A DNA stretch of 64,000 nucleotides from Streptomyces liliifuscus (GTDB taxonomy: Bacteria > Actinomycetota > Actinomycetes > Streptomycetales > Streptomycetaceae): NCBI RefSeq assembly GCF_016598615.1, contig NZ_CP066831.1, positions 8,370,001 to 8,434,000 on the forward strand, read 5' to 3'. Positions within the stretch are counted from its first letter, which is position 1, and each line of letters starts with the position of its first letter. Shown piece after piece: positions 25,960-34,655 of the stretch. The notes under the pieces are model-generated. The model was not told where the DNA came from, made no database searches, and saw only the letters and a list, made by a program, of their open reading frames with translations. A program made the position numbers and the translations under genes.

Positions 25960-26811
25960 ATGGAGGGCTACGACAAATACGCCTTCGAACCCTTCGCCGT
26001 CACCGTGGATCTCGCGGTGTTCACGGTCCGGGCGGGCGGGCTCCAGGTGCTGCTGATCGAGCGCGGACAGGAACCGTACGCGGGCCACTGGGCGCTGCCC
26101 GGAGGGTTCGTGCTGCCCGAGGAGTCCGCGGAGACGGCCGCCCGGCGTGAACTCGCCGAGGAGACCGGCCTGTCGGACGTCTCCGGGCTGCATCTGGAGC
26201 AGCTGCGCACCTACAGCGAGCCCGACCGCGATCCCCGGATGCGGGTCGTCTCGGTGGCGTACACCGCGCTGCTGCCGGACCCGCCCGAGCCACGCGGCGG
26301 CGGGGATGCGGCGAGCGCGTGCTGGCTGGCGTACGACGGGCTCCGACCGCTCGCCTTCGACCACGACCGGATCCTTGCCGACGCCCACGAGCGGATCGGC
26401 GCCAAGCTCGAATACACCTGCCTGGCCACGGCGTTCTGCCCGCCGGAGTTCACGCTCGGCGAACTCCAGCAGGTCTACGAGACCGTGTGGGGGACCGCGC
26501 TCGACCGGCCCAACTTCCGGCGCAAAGTCCTTGCCACGCCCGGGTTCGTCGAGCAGATCCCCGGCGCGGCCCGGCTGACCGGAGGCCGGGGGAAGCCCGC
26601 CGCGCTGTACCGCGCGGGCGATGCCACCGCACTGCACCCACCACTGCTGCGACCGGCACCGACACCGACACCGACACCGGCACCGGCTCCGGCTCCGGCT
26701 CCGGCATCCGCGCGGCCACCGGCTCCGTCCCGATCCGCGTCCCCGGCCCCGTCTCCGGCCCCGTCTCCGGCCCCGTCTTGGAACTCCTCTCCGGAAGGAC
26801 GATCCTCATGA
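25960..26811 (+). CDS. nrtR: NrtR-like NUDIX regulator of NAD metabolism
   Basis: N-terminal NUDIX domain with an intact box (G-x5-E-x7-REL-x-EE-x-GL, residues about 47-69 in ALPGGFVLPEESAETAARRE), so ADP-ribose or related binding, perhaps hydrolysis, is expected. Residues about 155-200 (FTLGELQQVYETVWG then NFRRKVLATPGF) form the winged-helix DNA-binding domain that defines NrtR. The last 60 residues are a Pro/Ala/Ser low-complexity tail encoded by short DNA repeats. The gene is translationally coupled (ATGA) to an ADP-ribosylglycohydrolase, a context known for NrtR regulons. GAGGAGGGGG precedes the ATG. Confidence 0.87.
   Translation: MEGYDKYAFEPFAVTVDLAVFTVRAGGLQVLLIERGQEPYAGHWALPGGFVLPEESAETAARRELAEETGLSDVSGLHLEQLRTYSEPDRDPRMRVVSVAYTALLPDPPEPRGGGDAASACWLAYDGLRPLAFDHDRILADAHERIGAKLEYTCLATAFCPPEFTLGELQQVYETVWGTALDRPNFRRKVLATPGFVEQIPGAARLTGGRGKPAALYRAGDATALHPPLLRPAPTPTPTPAPAPAPAPASARPPAPSRSASPAPSPAPSPAPSWNSSPEGRSS
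26650..26776 (+). repeat. Hexanucleotide tandem repeats encoding the NrtR tail
   Basis: Runs of CGACAC then GGCTCC units at 26650-26712 and three GTCTCCGGCCCC units at about 26744-26780 encode PTPTPTPAPAPAPAPA and PSPAPSPAPS. Such arrays are prone to length variation between strains. Confidence 0.75.
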
Positions 26812-27827
26812 CCACGACCGTCAGGAAGCACGCCGCCACCGGGGCGTTGGTCGGGCTCGCCCTCGGGGACGCGCTCGGCTTCCCGACCGAGTTCAACGAC
26901 GTGCCGTCGATCCTCGCCAAGTGCGGGCCCTGGCGGGAGATGGAGCTGCCCACCCCCGCGTACGTCACGGACGACACGCAGATGACGCTGGCGCTGGGGC
27001 GGGGGCTGCGGACGGCCATGGACCGGGGGCTGCTGGGACCCAAGCGGCTGGAGCGGCCCGTGCGCGAGGAGTTCGTGGACTGGTACCAGTCGCCGGAGAA
27101 CAACCGCGCACCCGGACGTACGTGCCTGGTCGCCTGCGAGAAGCTGAAGCGCGAGGGCCTGCCCTGGCAGGACGCCAGCCAGATCCATTCCAAGGGCTGC
27201 GGCGCCAACATGCGTGTCGCGCCCCTCGGTCTCATCTCCGGGCTCAGCGACGAACAGCGCGCGGGTGCCGCCCAGTTGCAGGCCGCGCTCACCCATGGGC
27301 ATCCGACGGCGCTCGCCGCGTCCGACCTCACCGCGCACGCGGTGCGCCTGCTCGCGCAGGGTGCCGAGCCGACCGGACTGGTCGGCCTGCTGCGCTCGTA
27401 CGCGTACGAGAACCGCACGCGCTACCACGAGCGCTGGCTCGGCGATCTGTGGACGCGTTCCCAGGACCCGACGCCGACGCACTTCATCTCGCGCGGCTGG
27501 GACGAGTGCCTGGAGGTCCTGGAGCGGCTTCAGGGGGCCCTGCGTTCGCCGTCGCCCGAGACGGACCCCTGTCTGGCCACGGGGGCCGGGTGGATCGCGG
27601 AGGAGGCCCTCGCCACCGGCCTGCTGTGCTTCCTGCTCTTCGTGGACGAGCCGGTGACCGCCCTGCGCCGGGCCGCCTGCACATCGGGGGACTCGGACTC
27701 GATCGCGTGCCTCGCCGGCGCGTTCGCGGGGGCATACCTCGGTGCCGATGCATGGCCTACGGAGTGGGCCGACAGGATCGAGTACCAGGGAGACCTGATG
27801 GCGTTGGGAGCGCTCTGGGACGACTGA
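26808..27827 (+). CDS. ADP-ribosylglycohydrolase (DraG/ARH family)
   Basis: Removes ADP-ribose from proteins or small molecules using a binuclear metal centre. The N-terminal GALVGLALGDALGFPTEF and YVTDDTQMTLALGRG (residues about 12-62), with Thr-Asp-Asp metal ligands, and the late SGDSDSIACLAGAFAGA with Asp ligands (about 300-316) are the two signature blocks. Length 339 is normal. The ATG overlaps the stop of the NrtR-like gene, so the two are made together: the regulator would sense ADP-ribose-type ligands and the hydrolase would release ADP-ribose for NAD salvage. The target proteins are unknown. Confidence 0.92.
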   Translation: MTTTVRKHAATGALVGLALGDALGFPTEFNDVPSILAKCGPWREMELPTPAYVTDDTQMTLALGRGLRTAMDRGLLGPKRLERPVREEFVDWYQSPENNRAPGRTCLVACEKLKREGLPWQDASQIHSKGCGANMRVAPLGLISGLSDEQRAGAAQLQAALTHGHPTALAASDLTAHAVRLLAQGAEPTGLVGLLRSYAYENRTRYHERWLGDLWTRSQDPTPTHFISRGWDECLEVLERLQGALRSPSPETDPCLATGAGWIAEEALATGLLCFLLFVDEPVTALRRAACTSGDSDSIACLAGAFAGAYLGADAWPTEWADRIEYQGDLMALGALWDD

Positions 27828-27887
27828 ACAGGTTCATGGGGCGACTGACCGCTCCATCGGCCCACCGGTCCGGCGGGGCGTGGTGGG

Positions 27888-28334
27888 TCAGCTGACGCTG
27901 ATCGAGTCGCCCGTGACCGTGATCTGCTTCGCGGGGAGCGGCTTCTGGGCCGGGCCCTTGGCCACCGCGCCGTCGGCGATGCGGAACTCGCTGCCGTGAC
28001 AGGCGCAGTTGATCGTGCCGTCCGAGACGGTCGCGACGATGCAGCCCTGGTGCGTGCAGACCGCCGAGAAGGCCTTGAAGCCGCCCTCCTCGGGCTGGGT
28101 GACGACGACCTTCTCGTCCTTGAAGATCTTGCCGCCGCCGACCGGGATGTCGGCGGTCTTGGTCAGTTCCTCACCGGCGGGCGCCTCGCCCCCGGTCCCG
28201 CTCTCCTCGGGGGCGACGGAGGACGCCCCCTCCTCGCTGCCCCCGCCGTTCTCGTCCCCGTAGTTGCTGCAGCCGGCGATCAGCGCGGCCGTGCCCGTCG
28301 CGAGAACCGCGCGCCGCGTGGAGGGGTGGGTCAT
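27888..28334 (-). CDS. Rieske (2Fe-2S) Tat lipoprotein
   Basis: 148 residues. A twin-arginine signal with lipobox (STRRAVLATGTAALIAGC, residues 5-22) predicts Tat export and lipid anchoring at Cys22. A 40-residue Gly/Ser/Glu linker leads to a small Rieske domain with the cluster ligands CTHQGC (residues 93-98) and CACHGSEF (110-117). This resembles soluble-type Rieske proteins that serve as electron carriers at the outer membrane face. It is coupled (ATGA) to the upstream membrane protein, a probable haem-free or b-type partner. The downstream electron acceptor is unknown. Confidence 0.9.
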   Translation of the reverse strand: MTHPSTRRAVLATGTAALIAGCSNYGDENGGGSEEGASSVAPEESGTGGEAPAGEELTKTADIPVGGGKIFKDEKVVVTQPEEGGFKAFSAVCTHQGCIVATVSDGTINCACHGSEFRIADGAVAKGPAQKPLPAKQITVTGDSISVS

Positions 28335-28915
28335 GTCGTCACTCCGAACGTGCGGAAGAACCAGAGGGCGGAGGTCAGCCAGACCACCGTCAGGGCCGAG
28401 AAGACGAGTCCGCCGACGATGGGCAGTACCCAGCCGGGCAGACGCTCCGAGCGGAGCAGCAGCATCTTTGCACTGAATGCACCGAAGAAGAAGCAACCCA
28501 GGATGGAGTGCCACAAAACGCGCGGTTCATACGTCTGATAGCCCAAGGCGTACAGACAGTGCACAGCGACTGGAACCGCCACAAGGAACGCGATTCGGCC
28601 CGACCAGCGATGCAGCACGCCCGACCAGCTCGGGCCCGGGATGCGCCCGTACACCATGAGTGCCGACACGAGCTGGACGACCGCGAAGCCCATCGCGGCC
28701 GTGGCGAGCCACGACTTGACCGCGCTCGTGCTGCTGAAGCCCGCGAGGTTGAAGGCGGTGCCCTCCGGGTCGTGCACATTGCCGTAGACGCCGAGGCCGA
28801 CCGCGACCGCGCCCGCGACCAGGGCCGGTACGAGATAGGTGGCGGCTCCCGCTCGGCGGGGGGCGGGGGTGGGCGACGGAAAGCCCTGGGTGGCGGCGTT
28901 CGGGTCCACGGTCAT
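28331..28915 (-). CDS. Five-helix membrane protein (DUF6529-like), Rieske partner
   Basis: 194 residues with about five transmembrane helices after a 22-residue Pro-rich N-terminus. Conserved-looking His residues occur in VLHRWSGRIAF, VAVHCLYALGYQTY and VLWHSILGCFFFG, positions that could ligate haem as in small b-type cytochromes; no CxxCH is present. It ends 4 bp inside the Rieske gene, so the pair probably forms a membrane-bound electron-transfer module. The DUF label is from memory. Confidence 0.8.
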   Translation of the reverse strand: MTVDPNAATQGFPSPTPAPRRAGAATYLVPALVAGAVAVGLGVYGNVHDPEGTAFNLAGFSSTSAVKSWLATAAMGFAVVQLVSALMVYGRIPGPSWSGVLHRWSGRIAFLVAVPVAVHCLYALGYQTYEPRVLWHSILGCFFFGAFSAKMLLLRSERLPGWVLPIVGGLVFSALTVVWLTSALWFFRTFGVTT

Positions 28916-29019
28916 GGTCGGCTCCCTGCGGTCACGGGGTCATGGGGCAAGGGGCGGAGCGAGGAGCGAAGAGCACAGTGCGGGGTGCGGCGTGCGGGTG
29001 GGTGGAGCGGGCGACGGGA

Positions 29020-29688
29020 TCACGGGGTCACGGGCTTGGCCGTGAGCTGCTGTCCGTCGACCGTCACGGCGCCGGTCTCGGGGTCGATACGGGGTGCGGG
29101 GCTCGGCTCGCCCGCGCGGTTGAGGATGCCGACCTGTCGGCCGCTCGGCAGGACGATCCAGCCACCGTCGACCTCGGCGCCGCGCACGGTGGCGGTGGCG
29201 CGGTACAGCCCGGAGGGCTTGACGGCCTTGTCGGCCGTGAAGCCGTACTCCCGCTGTCCCATGTCGACCGTGCCGCGGATCCGCTGGCCCTTCAGCTCGC
29301 CGGTGAGGACGTTGCCGTTCCGGCCGGTGAGGCGCATGCTGCCGTCGGCCTCGACGTCGCCCTTCAGCCACGACTCCTGGTCCTTGCCGTCGCAGAAGTA
29401 CGCGACGGCCTTGCCGTCGCGCAGGGTGACCGCGACCGCGGAGGAGTCGTCGTCCGTACGGCCCGCGTAGTCGGCGTTGGGCACGGCCGTCTTCGACGGG
29501 CTGGGCGAGGGTGACGGCTTGCCCGACGGGGGCGAGGCCGTGGGTGTCGGGCTCGCCTGCACGACGTCGCCCGAGGACTCGCTCCCGGTCGACGTACTGC
29601 GCGTCCCGGACGTCACGTTGAGCGACAGCATGAACAGGGCGAGCAGTAGTCCCGCGAGGAGCGTGAAAAGTGGTCCGGAACGCTTCAT
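29020..29688 (-). CDS. Secreted or membrane-anchored Ser/Thr/Pro-rich protein
   Basis: 222 residues. One N-terminal hydrophobic segment (GPLFTLLAGLLLALFMLSLN) acts as a signal anchor or signal peptide. A low-complexity Ser/Pro/Thr/Lys stretch (about 27-75) likely spans the cell wall. A beta-rich domain follows (DGKAVAYFCDGKDQESWLKG to the end) with repeated DG-x-M-x-LTGRNG and RIRGTVDMG strands. I do not recognise the fold. GGGGGAGG precedes the ATG at 29688. It lies about 100 bp upstream of the Rieske operon on the same strand and could be cotranscribed. Confidence 0.75.
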   Translation of the reverse strand: MKRSGPLFTLLAGLLLALFMLSLNVTSGTRSTSTGSESSGDVVQASPTPTASPPSGKPSPSPSPSKTAVPNADYAGRTDDDSSAVAVTLRDGKAVAYFCDGKDQESWLKGDVEADGSMRLTGRNGNVLTGELKGQRIRGTVDMGQREYGFTADKAVKPSGLYRATATVRGAEVDGGWIVLPSGRQVGILNRAGEPSPAPRIDPETGAVTVDGQQLTAKPVTP

Positions 29689-30090
29689 CGAGCCTCCCCC
29701 GAGGCGTGGCGCGGACAGCCTCACCATGCAAGCGGACCCGCGGCCCCTGCGTCCAGAGGCGCACAGGAGCGACTTCGCGGAAATTGACGGACGATCACAC
29801 CGTAGAGGACAACTTCACTCCAAGTGGTGCCAAGGGTGAATTCAGGTGACATTGACACAATCTGGATCGGCCGGTGGTCGACCGGCTGAGCCCCGACGGG
29901 CACCTGCCGGACGCCTCGCTCGAAGACCTCGTCAAGCAGCAGCGGTTCTGAGGCCCTCGGCGTGCCCGTGCGCCCTTCCGGGACGGCGTGGCGGGCGTCT
30001 CGGCAGGCGGGCGCCCGGTACCGGGCCACCGAGGGCTGACTAGGCTGGACGTACAAAGAGACGGAACGTAGATCAGCAAGGAGCATCACC
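29689..30090. other. Divergent intergenic region before aroH
   Basis: 402 bp with no credible gene. It contains a TGAATTCA palindrome near 29836, a TTGACA at 29852-29857 with no clear -10, and a TAGGCT hexamer at 30041-30046, which may be the -10 of aroH. AAGGAG at 30078-30083 is the aroH SD. The central part (29900-30020) is featureless GC-rich DNA. Confidence 0.4.
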
Positions 30091-30453
30091 GTGGCGGTAC
30101 GAGCGGTCCGGGGCGCCGTCCAACTGGAGCGGGACGAGGCCGGCCACATGGATGAGCAGGTCAGCGAGCTGCTCACCGCCATCCTTGAGCGGAACGGACT
30201 GACCACCGAGGACCTGATCAGCATCTGGTTCACGGCGACGCCCGACCTGCACAGCGACTTCCCGGCGGCCGCGGCACGCAAGCTCGGCATCGTCGACGTA
30301 CCGCTGATCTGCGCGCAGGAGCTGGACATCGAGGGCGCGATGCCCCGGGTCGTACGGGTCCTCGCGCACATCGAGTCCGATCTGCCGCGCTCCGGGATCT
30401 CGCACGTCTACCTGGGTGCCGCGGGCGCACTCCGCAAGGACATCGCCCAGTGA
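30091..30453 (+). CDS. aroH: Monofunctional chorismate mutase, AroH class
   Basis: Rearranges chorismate to prephenate for Phe and Tyr. The 120-residue trimeric AroH fold is recognised by VRAVRGAVQLERDE with the active-site Arg, FTATPDLHSDFPAAAAR, and the C-terminal CAQELDIEGAMPRVVRVL with the catalytic Glu and Arg. The SD AAGGAG lies 7 nt before GTG. The stop overlaps the tyrA start by 4 bp; the two encode consecutive steps of tyrosine synthesis and are surely coupled. Confidence 0.95.
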   Translation: MAVRAVRGAVQLERDEAGHMDEQVSELLTAILERNGLTTEDLISIWFTATPDLHSDFPAAAARKLGIVDVPLICAQELDIEGAMPRVVRVLAHIESDLPRSGISHVYLGAAGALRKDIAQ

Positions 30454-31535
30454 GAACAGCACTCGTCATCGGCACCGGACTGATCGGCACGTCCGCCGCG
30501 CTGGCCCTGGCGGCACGCGGCGTCGTCGTGCACCTCGCCGACCACGACCCGGAGCAGGCCCGTACGGCGGCCGCGCTCGGCGCCGGCACCGACGAGGAGC
30601 CCACGGGGCCCGTCGACCTCGCGATCATCGCGGCGCCGCCCGCGCACGTGGCCGCGGCGCTCGCCGACGCGATGCGGCGCGGGGTCGCGCGCGGGTACCT
30701 CGACGTGGCCAGCGTCAAGGGCGGCCCGCGCCGCGAGCTGGAGTCGCTGGGCCTGGACCTGTCCGCGTACATCGGTACGCATCCCATGTCGGGCCGCGAG
30801 AAGTCCGGCCCGCTGGCCGCGACCGGGGACCTCTTCGAGGGGCGCCCCTGGGTGCTGACTCCGACCCGGGACACGGACACCGAGGTCCTCAACCTCGCGC
30901 TGGAGCTCGTCTCGCACTGCCGTGCCGTGCCGGTCGTCATGGACGCAGACGCCCACGACCGCGCGGTCGCCCTCGTCTCCCACATGCCCCACCTGGTGTC
31001 GAGCATGGTCGCCGCGCGGCTGGAGAACGCCGAGGAGGCGGCCGTACGCCTCTGCGGTCAGGGCATCCGTGACGTGACCCGGATCGCCGCCTCCGACCCG
31101 CGCATGTGGATCGACATCCTCTCCGCGAACCCGGGCCCGGTCGCCGACCTCCTCGCGGACGTCTCGGCCGACCTGGACGAGACCGTGCAGGCCCTGCGCG
31201 CCCTCCAGTCCTCCGACGAGGCGAAGCGCAGCGAGGGTTTCACCGGTATCGAGGATGTTCTGCGCCGGGGCAACGCCGGTCAGATCCGCGTCCCGGGCAA
31301 GCACGGCACGGCCCCGACCGTGTACGAGAGCGTCGTCGTCCTCATCGACGACCAGCCGGGCCAGCTGGCGCGGATCTTCGCCGACGCGGGCCGCGCGGGC
31401 GTCAACATCGAGGACGTCCGCATCGAGCACGCGACCGGGCAGCAGGCGGGTCTGGTCGAGCTGATGGTGAAGCCCTCGGCGGCACCCGTGCTGACGGCGT
31501 CACTGCGGGAGCGGGGCTGGTCGATCCGGCAGTAG
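30450..31535 (+). CDS. tyrA: Prephenate dehydrogenase
   Basis: Oxidatively decarboxylates prephenate (or arogenate) on the way to tyrosine. The Rossmann motif GTGLIGTSAALALAARG is at residues 8-24, the active-site IGTHPMSGREKSG near 108-120 contains the catalytic His, and HDRAVALVSHMPH lies mid-protein. Residues about 290-361 are an ACT domain (VVLIDDQPGQLARIFADAG), the likely site of tyrosine feedback. Length 361 is as expected for ACT-bearing forms. Coupled to aroH. Confidence 0.95.
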   Translation: MRTALVIGTGLIGTSAALALAARGVVVHLADHDPEQARTAAALGAGTDEEPTGPVDLAIIAAPPAHVAAALADAMRRGVARGYLDVASVKGGPRRELESLGLDLSAYIGTHPMSGREKSGPLAATGDLFEGRPWVLTPTRDTDTEVLNLALELVSHCRAVPVVMDADAHDRAVALVSHMPHLVSSMVAARLENAEEAAVRLCGQGIRDVTRIAASDPRMWIDILSANPGPVADLLADVSADLDETVQALRALQSSDEAKRSEGFTGIEDVLRRGNAGQIRVPGKHGTAPTVYESVVVLIDDQPGQLARIFADAGRAGVNIEDVRIEHATGQQAGLVELMVKPSAAPVLTASLRERGWSIRQ

Positions 31536-31744
31536 GACCGGGGGTTCGCCACGCGACGCCGTGAACCCGGTTCCGGTGGACGTCTCGATGATCGTTCCGG
31601 TGATCGTCGCGGCGGTGGCCCAGGGGCTGTGACGGGGGCACCGCGGGGTCCGTAAAACGGGGTCCGGGAAGCCAGTAACCTTGTTCGGGGCACGATCGCG
31701 CCCGAACCAGCCCACCACCCCGTACCAGGAAGGTGCCCGCACCC
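31536..31744 (+). other. Gap between tyrA and cmk
   Basis: 209 bp without a gene. It includes TAACCT at about 31676-31681 as a possible cmk -10 and the SD GGAAGG at 31728-31733. No terminator of note was seen. Confidence 0.35.
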
Positions 31745-32440
31745 GTGGAAACCACCGCCGCCCGGACCGCCCCGGCCGTGATTGTCGCCATCGACGGTCC
31801 CTCCGGCACGGGCAAGTCGAGCACCTCCAAGGCCGTCGCCGCGAAGCTCGGCCTGAGCTACCTGGACACGGGCGCCCAGTACCGGGCGATCACCTGGTGG
31901 ATGGTGACCAACGGCATCGACGTCACCGACCCCTCCTCGATCGCGGCCGCGGCCGGGAAGCCCGAGCTCGTGTCCGGCACGGACCCCTCGGCGCCGACGA
32001 TCACGGTCGACGGCACGGATGTCGCGGGCCCGATCCGCACCCAGGAGGTCACCTCCAAGGTCAGCGCGGTCAGCGCCGTGCCCGAGGTGCGGGCCCGGAT
32101 CACCGAGCTCCAGCGCTCGATCGCCTCGGCGGCCGAGAAGGGCATCGTCGTCGAGGGCCGGGACATCGGCACGACCGTGCTGCCCGACGCCGACCTGAAG
32201 ATCTTCCTCACCGCTTCCCCGGAGGCCCGCGCGGCCCGCCGCAGCGGTGAGCTCAAGGGCGCCGACGTCAACGCCACCCGCGAGGCCCTGATCAAGCGGG
32301 ACGCGGCCGACTCCAGCCGTAAGACCTCGCCGCTCGCCAAGGCGGACGACGCGGTCGAGGTGGACACCTCCGACCTCACGCTCCAGCAGGTCATCGAGTG
32401 CGTCGTCACCCTCGTCGAGGAGAAGCGGGCCACGAAGTGA
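31745..32440 (+). CDS. cmk: Cytidylate kinase
   Basis: Phosphorylates CMP and dCMP. The P-loop GPSGTGKSST is near residues 18-27, YLDTGAQYRAITW lies after it, VVEGRDIGTTVLPDA binds CMP, and the LID region contains RDAADSSRKTSPL. The chosen GTG at 31745 gives 231 residues; GGAAGG lies 11 nt upstream. GTG at 31733 would overlap that SD and is less likely. The stop overlaps the plsC start, and cmk-plsC-der is a conserved actinobacterial run. Confidence 0.94.
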   Translation: METTAARTAPAVIVAIDGPSGTGKSSTSKAVAAKLGLSYLDTGAQYRAITWWMVTNGIDVTDPSSIAAAAGKPELVSGTDPSAPTITVDGTDVAGPIRTQEVTSKVSAVSAVPEVRARITELQRSIASAAEKGIVVEGRDIGTTVLPDADLKIFLTASPEARAARRSGELKGADVNATREALIKRDAADSSRKTSPLAKADDAVEVDTSDLTLQQVIECVVTLVEEKRATK

Positions 32441-33090
32441 GCGTCGCGTCCGTGCCCTCGGTCAAGGGCGCCGAGGTCGGGCGGCGCATCGGCGTCGGCC
32501 TGATGTACGGCCTGTGGAAGCCGCGGGTGCTGGGTGCCTGGAAGGTCCCCGCGACCGGCCCGGTGATCTTCGCGGTCAACCACTCCCACAACATCGACGG
32601 CCCGATGGTCATCGGCGTGGCGCCCCGGCCCTCGCACTTCCTGGTCAAGAAGGAGGCGTTCGTCGGCCCGCTCGACCCCTTCATGACCCGCATCGGCCAG
32701 ATCAAGGTCGACCGCGACACCACCGACCGGACGGCCATCACCCGCGCGCTGGGCGTGCTGGAGAACGGCGGGATCCTCGGGATCTTCCCGGAGGGAACCC
32801 GGGGCGAGGGCGACTTCGCCGCGCTGCGAGCCGGGCTCTCCTACTTCGCCGTCCGCAGCGGGGCCCCGATCGTCCCGGTCGCCGTTCTGGGAAGCACGGA
32901 GCGGCGCGGACGGTTGATAAAGGCACTGCCCCCGCTGCGCAGCCGGGTGGACGTCGTCTTCGGCGACCCCTTCGAGGCGGGCGACGGCAGCGGACTGCGT
33001 ACGCGCAAGGCGCTCGACGAGGCGACCGTGCGCATCCAGAAGCAGCTCACCGCGCACCTGGAAAACGCCAGGCACCTCACGGGGCGTTAA
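32437..33090 (+). CDS. plsC: 1-acylglycerol-3-phosphate acyltransferase
   Basis: Transfers an acyl chain to lysophosphatidic acid at the inner membrane. The catalytic H-x4-D motif is seen in NHSHNIDGP (near residue 49), the glycerophosphate-binding FPEGTRG near 114, and VPVAVLGS near 147. At 217 residues it is a short single-domain PlsC. The GTG start overlaps the cmk stop (GTGA), so expression is coupled. In other phyla cmk is also linked with plsC or der. Confidence 0.92.
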   Translation: MSVASVPSVKGAEVGRRIGVGLMYGLWKPRVLGAWKVPATGPVIFAVNHSHNIDGPMVIGVAPRPSHFLVKKEAFVGPLDPFMTRIGQIKVDRDTTDRTAITRALGVLENGGILGIFPEGTRGEGDFAALRAGLSYFAVRSGAPIVPVAVLGSTERRGRLIKALPPLRSRVDVVFGDPFEAGDGSGLRTRKALDEATVRIQKQLTAHLENARHLTGR

Positions 33091-33165
33091 GAGACACTTC
33101 AGTAGTGGATCATCCGATACGGGTGGTCCACCGATCACCACGATGAACTACGAGGTACGGACTTC

Positions 33166-34638
33166 ATGAACGACCACATCCAGCCCGACGGCTCGGCCGA
33201 GCACGAGCACGGGGCGCTTGGCGATGCCGAGTACGCGGAGTTCATGGAGCTCGCCGCGGAAGAGGGCTTCGACATCGAGGACGTCGAGGGCGCGATCGGA
33301 GAGGCGGGCCACGGTCCGCTGCCCGTGCTCGCCGTCGTCGGCCGTCCCAACGTCGGCAAGTCGACCCTGGTGAACCGGATCATCGGCCGCCGCGAGGCCG
33401 TCGTCGAGGACAAGCCCGGTGTCACCCGCGACCGCGTCACCTACGAGGCCGAGTGGGCGGGCCGCCGTTTCAAGCTCGTCGACACCGGCGGCTGGGAGCA
33501 GGACGTCCTCGGCATCGACGCGTCCGTGGCCGCGCAGGCCGAGTACGCGATCGACGCGGCCGACGCCGTCGTCTTCGTCGTCGACGCCAAGGTCGGCGCC
33601 ACCGACACCGACGAGGCGGTCGTGCGCCTGCTGCGCAAGGCCGGCAAGCCCGTCGTCCTGTGCGCCAACAAGGTCGACGGCCTGAGCGGCGAGGCCGACG
33701 CCTCGTACCTGTGGGCCCTGGGCCTCGGCGAGCCGCACCCCGTCTCCGCGCTGCACGGCCGCGGCACCGGCGACATGCTGGACGCCGTCCTGGAGGCGCT
33801 GCCCGAGGCCCCCGCGCAGACCTTCGGCACCGCCGTCGGCGGCCCCCGCCGCATCGCCCTCATCGGCCGCCCGAACGTCGGCAAGTCCTCGCTGCTGAAC
33901 AAGGTGGCGAACGAGGACCGCGTGGTCGTCAACGAGGTCGCGGGCACCACCCGTGACCCGGTCGACGAGCTCATCGAGCTCGGCGGTGTCACCTGGAAGT
34001 TCGTCGACACGGCCGGTATCCGCAAGCGTGTCCACCTCCAGCAGGGCGCCGACTACTACGCCTCGCTGCGTACGGCCGCGGCGGTGGAGAAGGCCGAGGT
34101 CGCCGTCGTCCTGATCGACGCCTCCGAGACCATCTCGGTCCAGGACCAGCGCATCGTCACGATGGCCGTCGAGGCCGGGCGTGCCATCGTCCTCGCCTTC
34201 AACAAGTGGGACACCCTCGACGAGGAGCGCCGCTACTACCTGGAGCGCGAGATCGACACCGAGCTCGCCCAGGTCTCCTGGGCGCCCCGGGTCAACGTCT
34301 CGGCGCGTACGGGCCGGCACATGGAGAAGCTGGTCCCGGCGATCGAGACCGCGATCGAGGGCTGGGAGTCGCGTGTTCCCACGGGCCGGCTGAACGCCTT
34401 CCTGGGTGAGCTGGTCGCCGCCCACCCGCACCCGGTCCGGGGCGGCAAGCAGCCCCGCATCCTCTTCGGCACCCAGGCGGGCACGAAGCCGCCGCGGTTC
34501 GTGCTGTTCTCCTCCGGCTTCATCGAGCACGGCTACCGCCGCTTCGTGGAGCGCCGGCTGCGCGAGGAGTTCTCCTTCGAGGGCACGCCGATCCACATCT
34601 CGGTGCGGGTGCGCGAGAAGCGCGGCAAGAAGAAGTAG
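33166..34638 (+). CDS. der: GTPase Der (EngA), ribosome biogenesis
   Basis: Tandem-G-domain GTPase required for 50S subunit assembly. G1 motifs GRPNVGKST (residues 59-67) and GRPNVGKSS (about 231-239), DTGGW and DTAGI G3 motifs, and NKVD and NKWD G4 motifs are all present. A C-terminal KH-like domain follows. An acidic 50-residue N-terminal extension (EHEHGALGDAEYAEFMELAA) is usual in actinobacteria. Length 490. It is 75 bp downstream of plsC and ends at a strong hairpin. Confidence 0.97.
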   Translation: MNDHIQPDGSAEHEHGALGDAEYAEFMELAAEEGFDIEDVEGAIGEAGHGPLPVLAVVGRPNVGKSTLVNRIIGRREAVVEDKPGVTRDRVTYEAEWAGRRFKLVDTGGWEQDVLGIDASVAAQAEYAIDAADAVVFVVDAKVGATDTDEAVVRLLRKAGKPVVLCANKVDGLSGEADASYLWALGLGEPHPVSALHGRGTGDMLDAVLEALPEAPAQTFGTAVGGPRRIALIGRPNVGKSSLLNKVANEDRVVVNEVAGTTRDPVDELIELGGVTWKFVDTAGIRKRVHLQQGADYYASLRTAAAVEKAEVAVVLIDASETISVQDQRIVTMAVEAGRAIVLAFNKWDTLDEERRYYLEREIDTELAQVSWAPRVNVSARTGRHMEKLVPAIETAIEGWESRVPTGRLNAFLGELVAAHPHPVRGGKQPRILFGTQAGTKPPRFVLFSSGFIEHGYRRFVERRLREEFSFEGTPIHISVRVREKRGKKK

Positions 34639-34655
34639 CCGCACGGGACGTGTAC

